From: JACVRW01 sp034664005
Lineage (GTDB): Bacteria; Actinomycetota; Thermoleophilia; Solirubrobacterales; Thermoleophilaceae
Assembly (NCBI GenBank): GCA_034664005.1
Contig: JAXDIL010000126.1
Location: 1 to 64,000 of the forward strand
Direction of reading: 5' to 3'
DNA: 64,000 nucleotides
Position 1 is the stretch's first letter; the number at the start of each line of letters is the position of its first letter. Under the pieces are notes generated by a model. That model had not been told where the DNA came from. It did no database searches and saw nothing but the letters and a program-made list of their open reading frames with translations. The position numbers and the translations under genes are program-made. Positions 8,295 to 16,372 of the stretch are shown here, one piece after another.

Positions 8295-9299
8295 GTGAGT
8301 CCCGCGGGGAATGGTGCGCTAGCTGGCCGGCGCATCCTCGTCACCTGGCCCGACTTCGATTCCGACGACCCCGCCGGAGGCGGCTACCTGCGCGACCTCG
8401 GAGCGGACGTGACGCTCGCGCCCAAGCTGGGGCGCCGCAGCAGTGGCGACATGGCGGCGCTGGTCGCCGGAGCCGATGGCGCGATCGTCAGCACGGACCC
8501 CTTCGACGCCGAGGTCTTCGCGCACGCTCGCGATCTCCGCGTGATCGCGCGCGTGGGCGTTGGGCTCGACTCGATCGACATGGAAGCGGCCACCCGCGCC
8601 GGCGTCGTCGTGACCACCACGAAGGGCGCGAACGAGTCGACCGCGGCGGACCACACGCTCGCGCTGATCCTCGCCGCCGTCCGGCGCATCCCCGAGCAGG
8701 ACGCGTCGACGCGCCGCGGCGACTGGCTCCGTACCGGCCCGCACGTGGCGTGGGACCTCGACGGCGCGACGGTCGGGCTTGTCGGCTTCGGCGCGATCGG
8801 GCAGCGCGTCGCGCAGCGGCTGCTGGCCTTCGGGGTGGCGGTGCTCGCGGCCGACCCCGTTGCACCGAGCGGCCCGCTGAGCGGCGTGGTCGAGCACGTG
8901 ACGCTCGACGACCTGCTGCGCCGCTCGGACATAGTCTCCCTCCATGCGCCGCTGTCCGCGAACTCCAAGCGCCTGATCGGAGCGCCGGAGCTCGCACTGA
9001 TGGCGCGTCACGCGATCCTCGTGAACACGGCCCGTGGTGGCCTCGTCGACGAAGAGGCGTTGGTCGACGCGCTCGAGGGCGGCCGGCTGCGCGCCGCGGC
9101 GCTCGACGTGTTCGCGGAGGAGCCGCCCCAGGCCGAGCGGCTGCGCCGGCTCGGCAACGTCGTGATGACCCCCCACGTCGCCGGGGTCAGCGAGCGCTCC
9201 GTCTCGGAGATGACCCGGCGCGCCTGCCGCTCCGTCGCGGACGTGCTGCGCGGGCGGGTTCCGGCCGATGTCGTGAACGGTGAGGTGGCGGCGCGGTGA
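8295..9299 (+). CDS. D-isomer-specific 2-hydroxyacid dehydrogenase, copy 2 (phosphoglycerate dehydrogenase-like)
   Basis: A 334-aa protein with Rossmann motif GLVGFGAIGQRVA and catalytic Arg (LVNTARGGLVDE), Glu (DVFAEEPPQAE) and His (TPHVAGVSE). The pattern RVGVGLDSIDMEAATRAG is typical of the phosphoglycerate-dehydrogenase-like branch. There is no ACT domain, so it is not a full serine-pathway SerA. It is the first gene of the tightly packed operon 8295-19351. The GTG start overlaps no Shine-Dalgarno and fits a leaderless mRNA. The substrate is probably a D-2-hydroxyacid from the pathway; this is inferred. Confidence 0.9.
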   Translation: MSPAGNGALAGRRILVTWPDFDSDDPAGGGYLRDLGADVTLAPKLGRRSSGDMAALVAGADGAIVSTDPFDAEVFAHARDLRVIARVGVGLDSIDMEAATRAGVVVTTTKGANESTAADHTLALILAAVRRIPEQDASTRRGDWLRTGPHVAWDLDGATVGLVGFGAIGQRVAQRLLAFGVAVLAADPVAPSGPLSGVVEHVTLDDLLRRSDIVSLHAPLSANSKRLIGAPELALMARHAILVNTARGGLVDEEALVDALEGGRLRAAALDVFAEEPPQAERLRRLGNVVMTPHVAGVSERSVSEMTRRACRSVADVLRGRVPADVVNGEVAAR

Positions 9300-10726
9300 A
9301 GACCTACATCGCGGGTATCTGGCAGGACGGCTCGGACGCGACCGAGGTCCGCTCGCCCTTCTCCGGCGAGGTGATCGACACGGTGCCGACGGCAAGCCCG
9401 GACGATCTCGAGCGCGCGATCGCTGCCGGCATCGCCGGCGCAAAGGACATGCGCGAGCTCCCGGCTCACGAGCGCGCCGTGGCGCTGCGCCGCGCGGCGG
9501 ACCTGATCGAGCGCGACGCGGCGCAGCTCGCGGAGACGATCACCGCCGAACAGGGCAAGCACGTGGCGGACGCGACCGCGGAGGCGTCACGGATCGCCGA
9601 CATCGTGCGGCTCTGCGCCGAGGAGGGCCTGCGGGTCTACGGCGAGGTCCTCCCCATGGACGCGGCCCCGGTCGGCGTCGGCCGCCTCGGCTATACGCGA
9701 CCCGAGCCGCTCGGGCTCGTCGGCGCCATCACGCCCTTCAACTACCCGGCGATCCTCGTAATCCACAAGATCGGCCCCGCGCTCGCGGCCGGCAACAGCG
9801 TGATCCTGAAGCCGGCGAGCGAGACGCCGCTCACGTCGCTCTTCCTCGTCGAGCGGCTGGTAGAGGGCGGGCTCCCGCCGCTGGCACTCCAGTGCGTAGT
9901 CGGCCCCGGCCGGACGATCGGCGAGGCGCTCGTGGCCGACAGCCGCGTACGCCGCATCTCGTTCACCGGCAGCTACGAGGTGGGACAGGCGATCGCGCGC
10001 GCCGCAGGCGCGAAGCGGCTCACCTGCGAGCTCGGCTCGAACGCCGCCTTCGTCGTGCACGCCGACGCCCCGCTCGCGCGGACGGCGCGCGCGATCCTCC
10101 ACAGCGGCTACACCAACTCGGGCCAGAACTGCGTTTCCACCCAGCGCGTGATCGCGCATCGCTCGGTTGTCGAGGAGCTCACCGGGCTGATCGTCGAGGG
10201 CGTGGACCGCTTCGTGCTGGGCGACCCCGCCGACCCCTCCACCACGCTCGCGCCGGTGATCTCGGAGCGCGAGGCCGAGCGCGTCGTGAGCTGGCTCGAC
10301 GAGGCGCGCAAGGGCGGCGCCGAGCTCGTACGCGGCGGGGATCGCGACGGGGCGCTTGTCGCCCCCGCGGTGCTCGCCGAGCCGCCCGACGACGCCCGCG
10401 TGTGGCGCGACGAGCTGTTCGGCCCAGCGGTCGTCGTGCGCGCGTTCGACACGGACGACGAGGCGCTCGCACTCGCGAACGACACCCGCTACGGGCTGGC
10501 CGCGAGCGTGGCGACGGCCGACATCGACCGCGCGCTCCGCTTCGCGAACGGCCTGCGCGCCGGCCTCGTGAACGTGAACCCGCCGCGCGGCTCCACCTGG
10601 CGCGCGGACTTCATGCCCTGGGGCGGCACCGGCGACAGCGGCTTCGGCAAGGAGGGCGTGAAGTACGCGCTGCGCGACATGCTGGAGGACAAGCTCGTGG
10701 TCGTCCACCCGCACGAGGCGGAGTAG
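9296..10726 (+). CDS. Aldehyde dehydrogenase family protein
   Basis: A 476-aa NAD(P)-dependent aldehyde dehydrogenase. It has ITPFNYP (cofactor site), KPASETPLTS, RISFTGSYEVG, the general-base Glu in TCELGSNAA (about residue 244) and the nucleophile Cys in NSGQNCVSTQRV (about residue 279). CELGSNAA replaces the more common ELGGKS, as in glyceraldehyde-phosphate-like and acylating-like branches, so specificity cannot be named. It overlaps the preceding dehydrogenase by 4 nt (GTGA). Together with the HpcH/HpaI aldolase directly downstream it can oxidise the aldehyde released by aldol cleavage, for example tartronate, malonate or succinate semialdehyde or glycolaldehyde. Confidence 0.9.
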   Translation: MKTYIAGIWQDGSDATEVRSPFSGEVIDTVPTASPDDLERAIAAGIAGAKDMRELPAHERAVALRRAADLIERDAAQLAETITAEQGKHVADATAEASRIADIVRLCAEEGLRVYGEVLPMDAAPVGVGRLGYTRPEPLGLVGAITPFNYPAILVIHKIGPALAAGNSVILKPASETPLTSLFLVERLVEGGLPPLALQCVVGPGRTIGEALVADSRVRRISFTGSYEVGQAIARAAGAKRLTCELGSNAAFVVHADAPLARTARAILHSGYTNSGQNCVSTQRVIAHRSVVEELTGLIVEGVDRFVLGDPADPSTTLAPVISEREAERVVSWLDEARKGGAELVRGGDRDGALVAPAVLAEPPDDARVWRDELFGPAVVVRAFDTDDEALALANDTRYGLAASVATADIDRALRFANGLRAGLVNVNPPRGSTWRADFMPWGGTGDSGFGKEGVKYALRDMLEDKLVVVHPHEAE

Positions 10727-10728
10727 CG

Positions 10729-11481
10729 GTGGGAACGCCGGCGCAGCCACAGGGCTTCCGCGAGCGGCTCGCGGCCGGCGAGGCGCTCGTCGGCACGCTG
10801 ATCACGCTTCCCGGATGCGCTTGGGCCGAGCTCGTGGCGGGGTCGTTCGACTACGTGTGCGTCGACCTCGAGCACGCCGCGCTCGGCGCCGGCGACCTCC
10901 AGGATGCCGTGATCGGCGCCCAGGCGGCCGGCGCGGCCGCGCTGGCGAGGATCCCGATCGACAGCCCGCTCCTCACGCCCGCGCTCGACTGCGGCGTCGA
11001 CGGCATCGTCGCGCCGATGGTCGCCGACGCCGAGACGGCGTGCGCCTACGTGGAGCGGATGCGCTACCCGCAGGCGGGCAGCCGTGGCTTCGGGCCGCGC
11101 CGAAGCCTGCGGACGAGTCCTGCCGACCCGGCCCTGATCGCGCAGATCGAGACCGCCGCAGCCGTCGAACAGGCGGCCGCGATAGCGGCGGTCGACGGCG
11201 TGGACGCACTGCTTGTGGGGACGTCCGACCTGTCGTTCGACCTCGGCGTGCCGCTCGACCTCGAGCACGAGCGGCTGCGCGTGAGCGTCGCGGCGGTCCG
11301 CGACGCGGCGCGCGAGGGCGGCTGCGCGTTCGGGCTCGCCGGGCGGCTCGAGCCGTCGTCGCTCGGGCCGGATCTCGAGGGAGCGGCGTCGCTGCTCGCG
11401 CTCAGCACGGACGCGGCGCTGTCGGCAGCGGCGCTCGACGGGGTGGCCGCCATGTGGCGCAGCGACCTGACACACGGGTGA
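10729..11481 (+). CDS. HpcH/HpaI-family aldolase, copy 2
   Basis: A 250-aa class II aldolase, GTG start 2 nt after the aldehyde dehydrogenase stop. Motifs are YVCVDLEHAALG, GVDGIVAPMVADAE, SRGFGPRRSLRT, IAQIETAAAVEQ and VDALLVGTSDLSFDLG, which place the metal-binding Glu and Asp of the HpcH/HpaI fold. It is paralogous to 1995-2777. Retro-aldol cleavage of a 2-keto-3-deoxy or 4-hydroxy-2-oxo acid to pyruvate plus an aldehyde is the family reaction. Its place between an aldehyde dehydrogenase and a HisD-like alcohol oxidase fits a route from an opened ring to central metabolites. Confidence 0.88.
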   Translation: MGTPAQPQGFRERLAAGEALVGTLITLPGCAWAELVAGSFDYVCVDLEHAALGAGDLQDAVIGAQAAGAAALARIPIDSPLLTPALDCGVDGIVAPMVADAETACAYVERMRYPQAGSRGFGPRRSLRTSPADPALIAQIETAAAVEQAAAIAAVDGVDALLVGTSDLSFDLGVPLDLEHERLRVSVAAVRDAAREGGCAFGLAGRLEPSSLGPDLEGAASLLALSTDAALSAAALDGVAAMWRSDLTHG

Positions 11482-11491
11482 ACGGAGAACG

Positions 11492-12775
11492 GTGGAGTAC
11501 CTGAAGGAAGCGCCATGGAAGGTCCGGACCCGGAGCGACGAGGTGCGGCGCACGGTCAGCGAGATGCTGCTCGCGATCGAACGCGAGGGCGAGCGCGCGA
11601 TCCGCCGCTACTCCAGGGACCTCGACGGGTGGGACCCACCGTCGTTCCTCGTCGATCACGACGAGATCCGCATAGCGGCACACGCGATCAGCCCGTCGCT
11701 GCTCGAGCACATCGCGTTCGCACAGGAGCAGGTGCGCCGGTTCGCCCAGGCCCAGCTCGACACCATGCGTGACCTCGAGCTGGAGACGCTGCCCGGCGTG
11801 ACGCTAGGCCATCGCCATATTCCGGTCGGGCGCGTCGGCTCGTACGTGCCCGGCGGCCGCTACCCGATGCTTGCCTCCGCCTTCATGACGGTCGTAGTGC
11901 CGAAGGTGGCGGGCGTCCGCACGGTCGTCGCATGCGCACCGCCGCGCGGCAACGGCATCCACCCCCCGATGCTGCACGCGATGGCCACCTCGGGCGCCGA
12001 CGCGATCCTCTGCCTCGGCGGCGTGCAGGCGCTGGCCGCGCTGGCCTACGGGATCGAGGACATCCCCGCCGCCGACATGATCGTCGGGGCCGGCAACGCA
12101 TACGTGGCCGAGGCGAAGCGCCAGCTCTTCGGCGAGGTCGGAATCGACGTGCTGGCGGGCCCGACCGAGGTGCTCGTGATCGCGGATGACAGCGCCGACC
12201 CGCGCCTGATCGCCGTCGACCTGCTGGGCCAGGCCGAGCACGGCCCGACCTCGCCGGCGATGCTCGTGACCACCTCCCGTGCCCTCGGCGTGGAGGTGCT
12301 CGCCGCGATTGCCGAGCTGGCACCGGCCTGGCCCACGGGCGAGGTCGCCGGACACGCGTGGCATGACCACGGGACGGTCGTGGTCGTCGACTCGCACGAG
12401 GAGGCGATCGCGCAGGCGGACCGCATCGCGCCGGAGCACCTGGAGGTCCAGGTCGCTGAGCATCAGCTCGGCCGCTACCTCGACGGACTCGCCAACTACG
12501 GCTCGCTGTTCCTGGGCCGCGAGGCGACGGTGGCCTACGGCGACAAGGCGGTGGGCACCAACCACGTGCTGCCCACCCAGGGCGGCGCTCGCTACACCGG
12601 CGGGCTCTGGGTCGGGAAGTTCCTGAAGACGTGCACCTATCAGCGCCTGACGCCGGAGGGCACGCGTCGAGTGGCGCCGGCCGTGGCGGCGATCTCACAC
12701 GCGGAGCAGTTCAGCGGTCATGCTCTCACCGCCGAGCTGCGGCTGGAGCGGATCGACGAGGTGTACGCGAGGTGA
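11492..12775 (+). CDS. HisD/HpsN-type dehydrogenase, copy 2
   Basis: A complete 427-aa member of the histidinol dehydrogenase family. Motifs include GSYVPGGRYPMLASAFMT, AGPTEVLVIADDS, LGQAEHGPTSPAML, IAPEHLEVQ (the catalytic Glu-His pair), YGDKAVGTNHVLPT and GGLWVGKFLKTCTYQ. The C-terminal pattern matches HpsN-like catabolic members, which oxidise a 1,2-diol such as 2,3-dihydroxypropane-1-sulfonate to the acid. No sulfonate-cleaving gene is present in the window, so sulfonate use is not supported. The GTG start is 10 nt after the aldolase, with GGAGAACGGTG as a weak Shine-Dalgarno. The stop overlaps the next GTG start. Confidence 0.85.
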   Translation: MEYLKEAPWKVRTRSDEVRRTVSEMLLAIEREGERAIRRYSRDLDGWDPPSFLVDHDEIRIAAHAISPSLLEHIAFAQEQVRRFAQAQLDTMRDLELETLPGVTLGHRHIPVGRVGSYVPGGRYPMLASAFMTVVVPKVAGVRTVVACAPPRGNGIHPPMLHAMATSGADAILCLGGVQALAALAYGIEDIPAADMIVGAGNAYVAEAKRQLFGEVGIDVLAGPTEVLVIADDSADPRLIAVDLLGQAEHGPTSPAMLVTTSRALGVEVLAAIAELAPAWPTGEVAGHAWHDHGTVVVVDSHEEAIAQADRIAPEHLEVQVAEHQLGRYLDGLANYGSLFLGREATVAYGDKAVGTNHVLPTQGGARYTGGLWVGKFLKTCTYQRLTPEGTRRVAPAVAAISHAEQFSGHALTAELRLERIDEVYAR

Positions 12776-14652
12776 GCGGGAGTGCAGACGGAACTGTGCG
12801 GCTGACGACGGGACAGGCGATCGTGCGCTGGCTCCAGGCGCAGTACTCCGAGCGCGACGGGCACCGGCAGCGCGCGATCCCGGCCGCGTTCGGCATCTTC
12901 GGCCACGGCAACGCGCTCGGCCTCGGGCAGGCGTTCGTCCAGGAGGGCGACGGCCTACCGCTCCACCAGCCCAAGAACGAGCAGGCGATGGTGCACGCGG
13001 CAATCGGCTACGCCAAGGCCAGCCGCCGGCTCGCGACGCTCGCCTGCACGGCGTCGATCGGACCGGGCGCCACCAACATGCTGACCGGCGCGGCGACGGC
13101 CACGGTGAACCGCCTGCCCGTGCTGCTGCTGCCGGCGGACACCTTCGTGACGAGACGGCAGGGCCCGGTGCTGCAGCAGCTCGAGCACCCGATCGAGGCC
13201 GACACGAGCGTGAACGACGCGTTCCGGCCGCTGAGCCGCTTCTTCGACCGCGTGTCGCGGCCCGAGCAGCTTCTGACCGCGCTGCCCGGGGCCATGCGCG
13301 TCTTGCTGGATCCCGCCGAGACCGGCGCGGTAACGGTCGCGCTCCACCAGGACGTGCTGGGCGAGGCGTTCGACTTCCCGGAGGCCTTCTTCCGAGAGCG
13401 GACCTGGCTCGTTTCGAGGCGCCCGCCCGCGGCGGAGGAGCTGGAGGGCGCCGCCGAGCTGCTGCGCGCGGCGCGACGCCCGCTCGTCATCGCGGGCGGC
13501 GGCGTGCGCCACTCCGAGGCCGAGGACGCGCTCGTGCGCCTGGCGGAGGAGCTCGACCTGCCGGTCGCCGAGACCTCCGCCGGCAAGGGCTCGATGCCCG
13601 GCGGCCACGAGTTGAACCTCGGCGGTCTCGGCGTCAACGGCACGAGCGCCGCGAACGCGCTGGCCGCCGACGCCGACCTCGTCGTCTGCGTGGGCACGCG
13701 GCTCTCGGACTTCACCACGGGCTCGCACTCGGTCTTCGAGGACGAGGGGGTCAGGTTCATCGGCGTGAACGTCTGCGCGGCCGACGCGCACAAGCTCGCC
13801 GCGGCGCCGCTGGTCGCTGACGCGCGCCTGGCGCTCGAGGCGCTGCGCACAGCCGGCGCCGGCGGCGGCGGGCGCGGCGGGCGCCGCGAGCAGGCGGTCG
13901 ACGCCCGCGTGGCGTGGCAGGAGACGATGGCCGAGCACCTGGCCGAGCGCGGCGAGACGATGAGCCAGGCCGCGGTCTACGCGACGCTGAACGCCTCCGT
14001 CCGGGCCGGCGACTGGGTGGTCGCGGCCGCCGGGTACGCGCCCGGCGACCTGCTGAAGGCGTGGAACGTGGTGCCCGGCTCGCAGGCGCACCTCGAGTTC
14101 GGCTTCTCGTGCATGGGACACGAGATCCCGGCCGCGCTCGGCATCCGCATGCGCGAGGGGCGTTCGGGCGAGGTCTTCGTCGTCATCGGCGACGGCACCT
14201 ACCTCATGGGAGCAAGCGAGCTCGTGACCTCGGTGCAGGACGGCCTCAAGCTGACCGTGCTCGTGCTGGACAACGGCGGCTATCAGTCGATCCACGGGCT
14301 GGCGAGCGGGGCGATGGGCGTGAGCGCGGGCAACGAGTTCCGTTCCCGCAACGGCGACGAGCCGCTCCTCGGCGGCCCGCGGCTCGAGATCGACTACGCC
14401 GCCAATGCCGAGAGCTTCGGCTGCGCCTCCTTCCGAGCGGACGACACGGCGGCGCTGACGCGCGCGCTCGAGTCCGCGCGCGAGCTCGATGGGACGGCCG
14501 TGATCGTCTCGCGCACCGCCCCCGACCGTCCGCTGCCCGGCAACGGCGCGTTCTGGGATCTCGGCGTCCCCGAGGTGGCCCGCGACGAGCGAACCGCCGA
14601 GCTCGCCGCCGAGCACAGGCGCACCGCGGCGGCGCGCCAGCGGCCACTGTAG
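12772..14652 (+). CDS. IolD-like ThDP-dependent ring-opening hydrolase, copy 2
   Basis: A 626-aa ThDP enzyme, full-length paralogue of 4529-6400. It has FGIFGHGNALGLG, the activating Glu in QPKNEQAMVHAA, LVIAGGGVRHSE, CVGTRLSDFTTGS and the PP-domain GDGTYLMGA (from about residue 472) followed by DNGGYQSIH. The GTG start overlaps the HisD-like stop (GTGA), and longer upstream extensions in this frame are antisense-like read-through of the preceding gene. A Gly/Arg-rich linker (GAGGGGRGGRRE) sits between the middle and C-terminal domains. Two IolD copies in one locus suggest separate arms for two related ring substrates. Confidence 0.85.
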   Translation: MSGSADGTVRLTTGQAIVRWLQAQYSERDGHRQRAIPAAFGIFGHGNALGLGQAFVQEGDGLPLHQPKNEQAMVHAAIGYAKASRRLATLACTASIGPGATNMLTGAATATVNRLPVLLLPADTFVTRRQGPVLQQLEHPIEADTSVNDAFRPLSRFFDRVSRPEQLLTALPGAMRVLLDPAETGAVTVALHQDVLGEAFDFPEAFFRERTWLVSRRPPAAEELEGAAELLRAARRPLVIAGGGVRHSEAEDALVRLAEELDLPVAETSAGKGSMPGGHELNLGGLGVNGTSAANALAADADLVVCVGTRLSDFTTGSHSVFEDEGVRFIGVNVCAADAHKLAAAPLVADARLALEALRTAGAGGGGRGGRREQAVDARVAWQETMAEHLAERGETMSQAAVYATLNASVRAGDWVVAAAGYAPGDLLKAWNVVPGSQAHLEFGFSCMGHEIPAALGIRMREGRSGEVFVVIGDGTYLMGASELVTSVQDGLKLTVLVLDNGGYQSIHGLASGAMGVSAGNEFRSRNGDEPLLGGPRLEIDYAANAESFGCASFRADDTAALTRALESARELDGTAVIVSRTAPDRPLPGNGAFWDLGVPEVARDERTAELAAEHRRTAAARQRPL

Positions 14653-14654
14653 GC

Positions 14655-15572
14655 ATGGCGCTCCGACTGGCCACCGGCCCGGTCTCGTGGGGCGTCGACT
14701 TCGCCGACGATCCGCACAACCCGCCCTGGCCCGAGGTGCTCGACGGCATCGCGCGAACCGGGCTCGGCCTCACGGAGCTCGGCCCGCTCGGCTACCTGCC
14801 GCGCGACGCCGCGACGCTGAAACCCGAGCTCGCGCGGCGCGGGCTCGGAGTGGCCGGCTCGTTCGTCTTCCAGCCGTTCGAGGATCCCGCGCGGCGCGCG
14901 AGCGCCCTGGACGTGACCTGCGCGACCTGCGAGCTGATCGCGGGCGTGGGCGGAACGCACGTGGTGCTGATCCAGGCCGTGACCCCGGAGCGCGCCGCCA
15001 CGGCGGGCGACCCTGCCCGCGCCGAGCGGCTCAGCCGCGAGGGGAGCGAGGCGCTCGTCGAGGGCCTGCACGCCGCCGCGACCATCGCGGCCGAGGACTA
15101 CGGGCTGCGCCCGGTGCTGCACAACCACGTGGGCTCGGCGCTCGAGTTCGACGACGAGCTGGACGCGGTGCTGGAGGCGCTCCCGGGGCCCGTGCTGGGC
15201 CTCTGCCTCGACAGCGGGCACGCCGAGTACGCGGACATCGACCTGGCTGCCCTGCTCGACCGCTGGGGCGAGCGAGTCGACTACCTGCACCTGAAGGACG
15301 TGCGCGCCGACGTACGCGACAGGTCCGTGCGCGAGCGCACGGGCTTCTGGGCGGCGATCGCGGCCGGCGTCTTCTGCCCGCTCGGCGAGGGGGCCGTGGA
15401 CTTCGAGCTGCTCCTCGGGCGCCTGGAAGCGATTGGATTCGACGGGCCGGTGACGATCGAGCAGGACCGGCGCCCGGGCGTGTCGTCCACTCCCGAACAG
15501 GACGTGGCCGCGAGCGTGAGCTATCTCGAAACCGTCACCGCCGTTTCGAGCGGTGGCCAAGGAGGACCATGA
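14655..15572 (+). CDS. IolE-like sugar phosphate isomerase/epimerase, copy 2
   Basis: A 305-aa TIM-barrel protein paralogous to 3639-4532. It shares GPVSWGVDFADDP, LTELGPLGYLPRD, VLHNHVGSALEFDDE, CLDSGHAEYADIDL and YLHLKDVRADV, which carry the metal ligands, and VTIEQDRRPGV near the end. The ATG is 2 nt after the IolD-like stop; its own stop overlaps the SDR ATG. The order IolD-IolE here is reversed relative to copy 1, so this is not a simple recent tandem duplication of the block. The likely activity is dehydration or epimerisation of a keto-cyclitol or keto-sugar. Confidence 0.85.
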   Translation: MALRLATGPVSWGVDFADDPHNPPWPEVLDGIARTGLGLTELGPLGYLPRDAATLKPELARRGLGVAGSFVFQPFEDPARRASALDVTCATCELIAGVGGTHVVLIQAVTPERAATAGDPARAERLSREGSEALVEGLHAAATIAAEDYGLRPVLHNHVGSALEFDDELDAVLEALPGPVLGLCLDSGHAEYADIDLAALLDRWGERVDYLHLKDVRADVRDRSVRERTGFWAAIAAGVFCPLGEGAVDFELLLGRLEAIGFDGPVTIEQDRRPGVSSTPEQDVAASVSYLETVTAVSSGGQGGP

Positions 15573-16372
15573 CGAACGATTCCGGCGAGCGGCCCAGCGC
15601 GCTCGTCACAGGGGGCAGCTCGGGCATCGGCGCCGCCACGGCGCTGGCGCTCGCCGAGCGCGGCATGGACGTGGCCATCACCTGGGCCAGCGGCGAGGAG
15701 CGCGCCGCGGCGGTTGTCGGACGCGCTCAGGAGCTGGGCGCGCGCGCCGGCGCGTGGCAACTCGACCTCTCCGAGCCGGCGCGGGCCGACGAGCTGGTCG
15801 CGGGCGTGCTGGCCGAGCTCGGCCGGATCGACGTGCTCGTGAACTGCGCGGGCGTCAACCGGCGCGCGGAGCTGACCGAGGAGACGCTCGACGAGTTCCA
15901 GCGCGTCCTGACCGTCAACCTCGCCGGGCCGTGGGCGATGGCGCGCGCCGTGGCGCCGCACATGATCGAGCGCGGATCCGGCCGGATCGTGAACGTCTCG
16001 TCCGTCCTCGCGTTCGCCCCGCTGAGCGGGGGCGGTGCCTACTGCGCCTCGAAGTCGGCGCTCGAGGCGCTCACGCGCGTGCTGGCGCTGGAGCTCGCGC
16101 CGCATGGGATCAACGTCAACGCTGTCGCCCCCGGCCACGCCGCGACGCCGATGAACTACGCGGAGCCCTTCGACGTCCACTCGCAGCCGCGCCCGACGAT
16201 CCCCATGGGCCGCGCCGCGGACCCTGCGGAGATCGCGAACGTGATCGCGTTCCTGGCCTCGGGCGAGGCGAGCTATGTGAACGGCGCGAGCCTCCTCGTC
16301 GACGGCGGGCTCCTGCTCGCGTCGGGGCCCGAGTCGATGCAGCGGGCTGCGGGGCTTCCCGCGAAGCGATGA
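15569..16372 (+). CDS. SDR-family NAD(P)-dependent oxidoreductase
   Basis: A 267-aa classical short-chain dehydrogenase. The cofactor motif TGGSSGIG, the NCAGVNR motif, catalytic Ser (VNVSSVLAF), Tyr/Lys (YCASKSALEA) and the C-terminal YVNGASLLVDGG are all present. The ATG start is preceded by a strong Shine-Dalgarno AAGGAGG (15559-15565) and overlaps the IolE-like stop (ATGA). It probably oxidises a ring or chain hydroxyl in the pathway. 3-oxoacyl-ACP reductase annotation would be a family-level default and is not supported by the neighbours. Confidence 0.9.
   Translation: MTNDSGERPSALVTGGSSGIGAATALALAERGMDVAITWASGEERAAAVVGRAQELGARAGAWQLDLSEPARADELVAGVLAELGRIDVLVNCAGVNRRAELTEETLDEFQRVLTVNLAGPWAMARAVAPHMIERGSGRIVNVSSVLAFAPLSGGGAYCASKSALEALTRVLALELAPHGINVNAVAPGHAATPMNYAEPFDVHSQPRPTIPMGRAADPAEIANVIAFLASGEASYVNGASLLVDGGLLLASGPESMQRAAGLPAKR

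Noticed and set aside
11492..12775. Calling the HisD-like genes histidinol dehydrogenases of histidine biosynthesis
   Set aside because: There are two copies in catabolic operons with HpsN-type motifs, and no other his genes are near.
11492..12775. A sulfonate (dihydroxypropanesulfonate) degradation locus
   Set aside because: HpsN-like proteins hint at it, but no sulfolactate lyase, sulfopyruvate enzyme or sulfite exporter is present.
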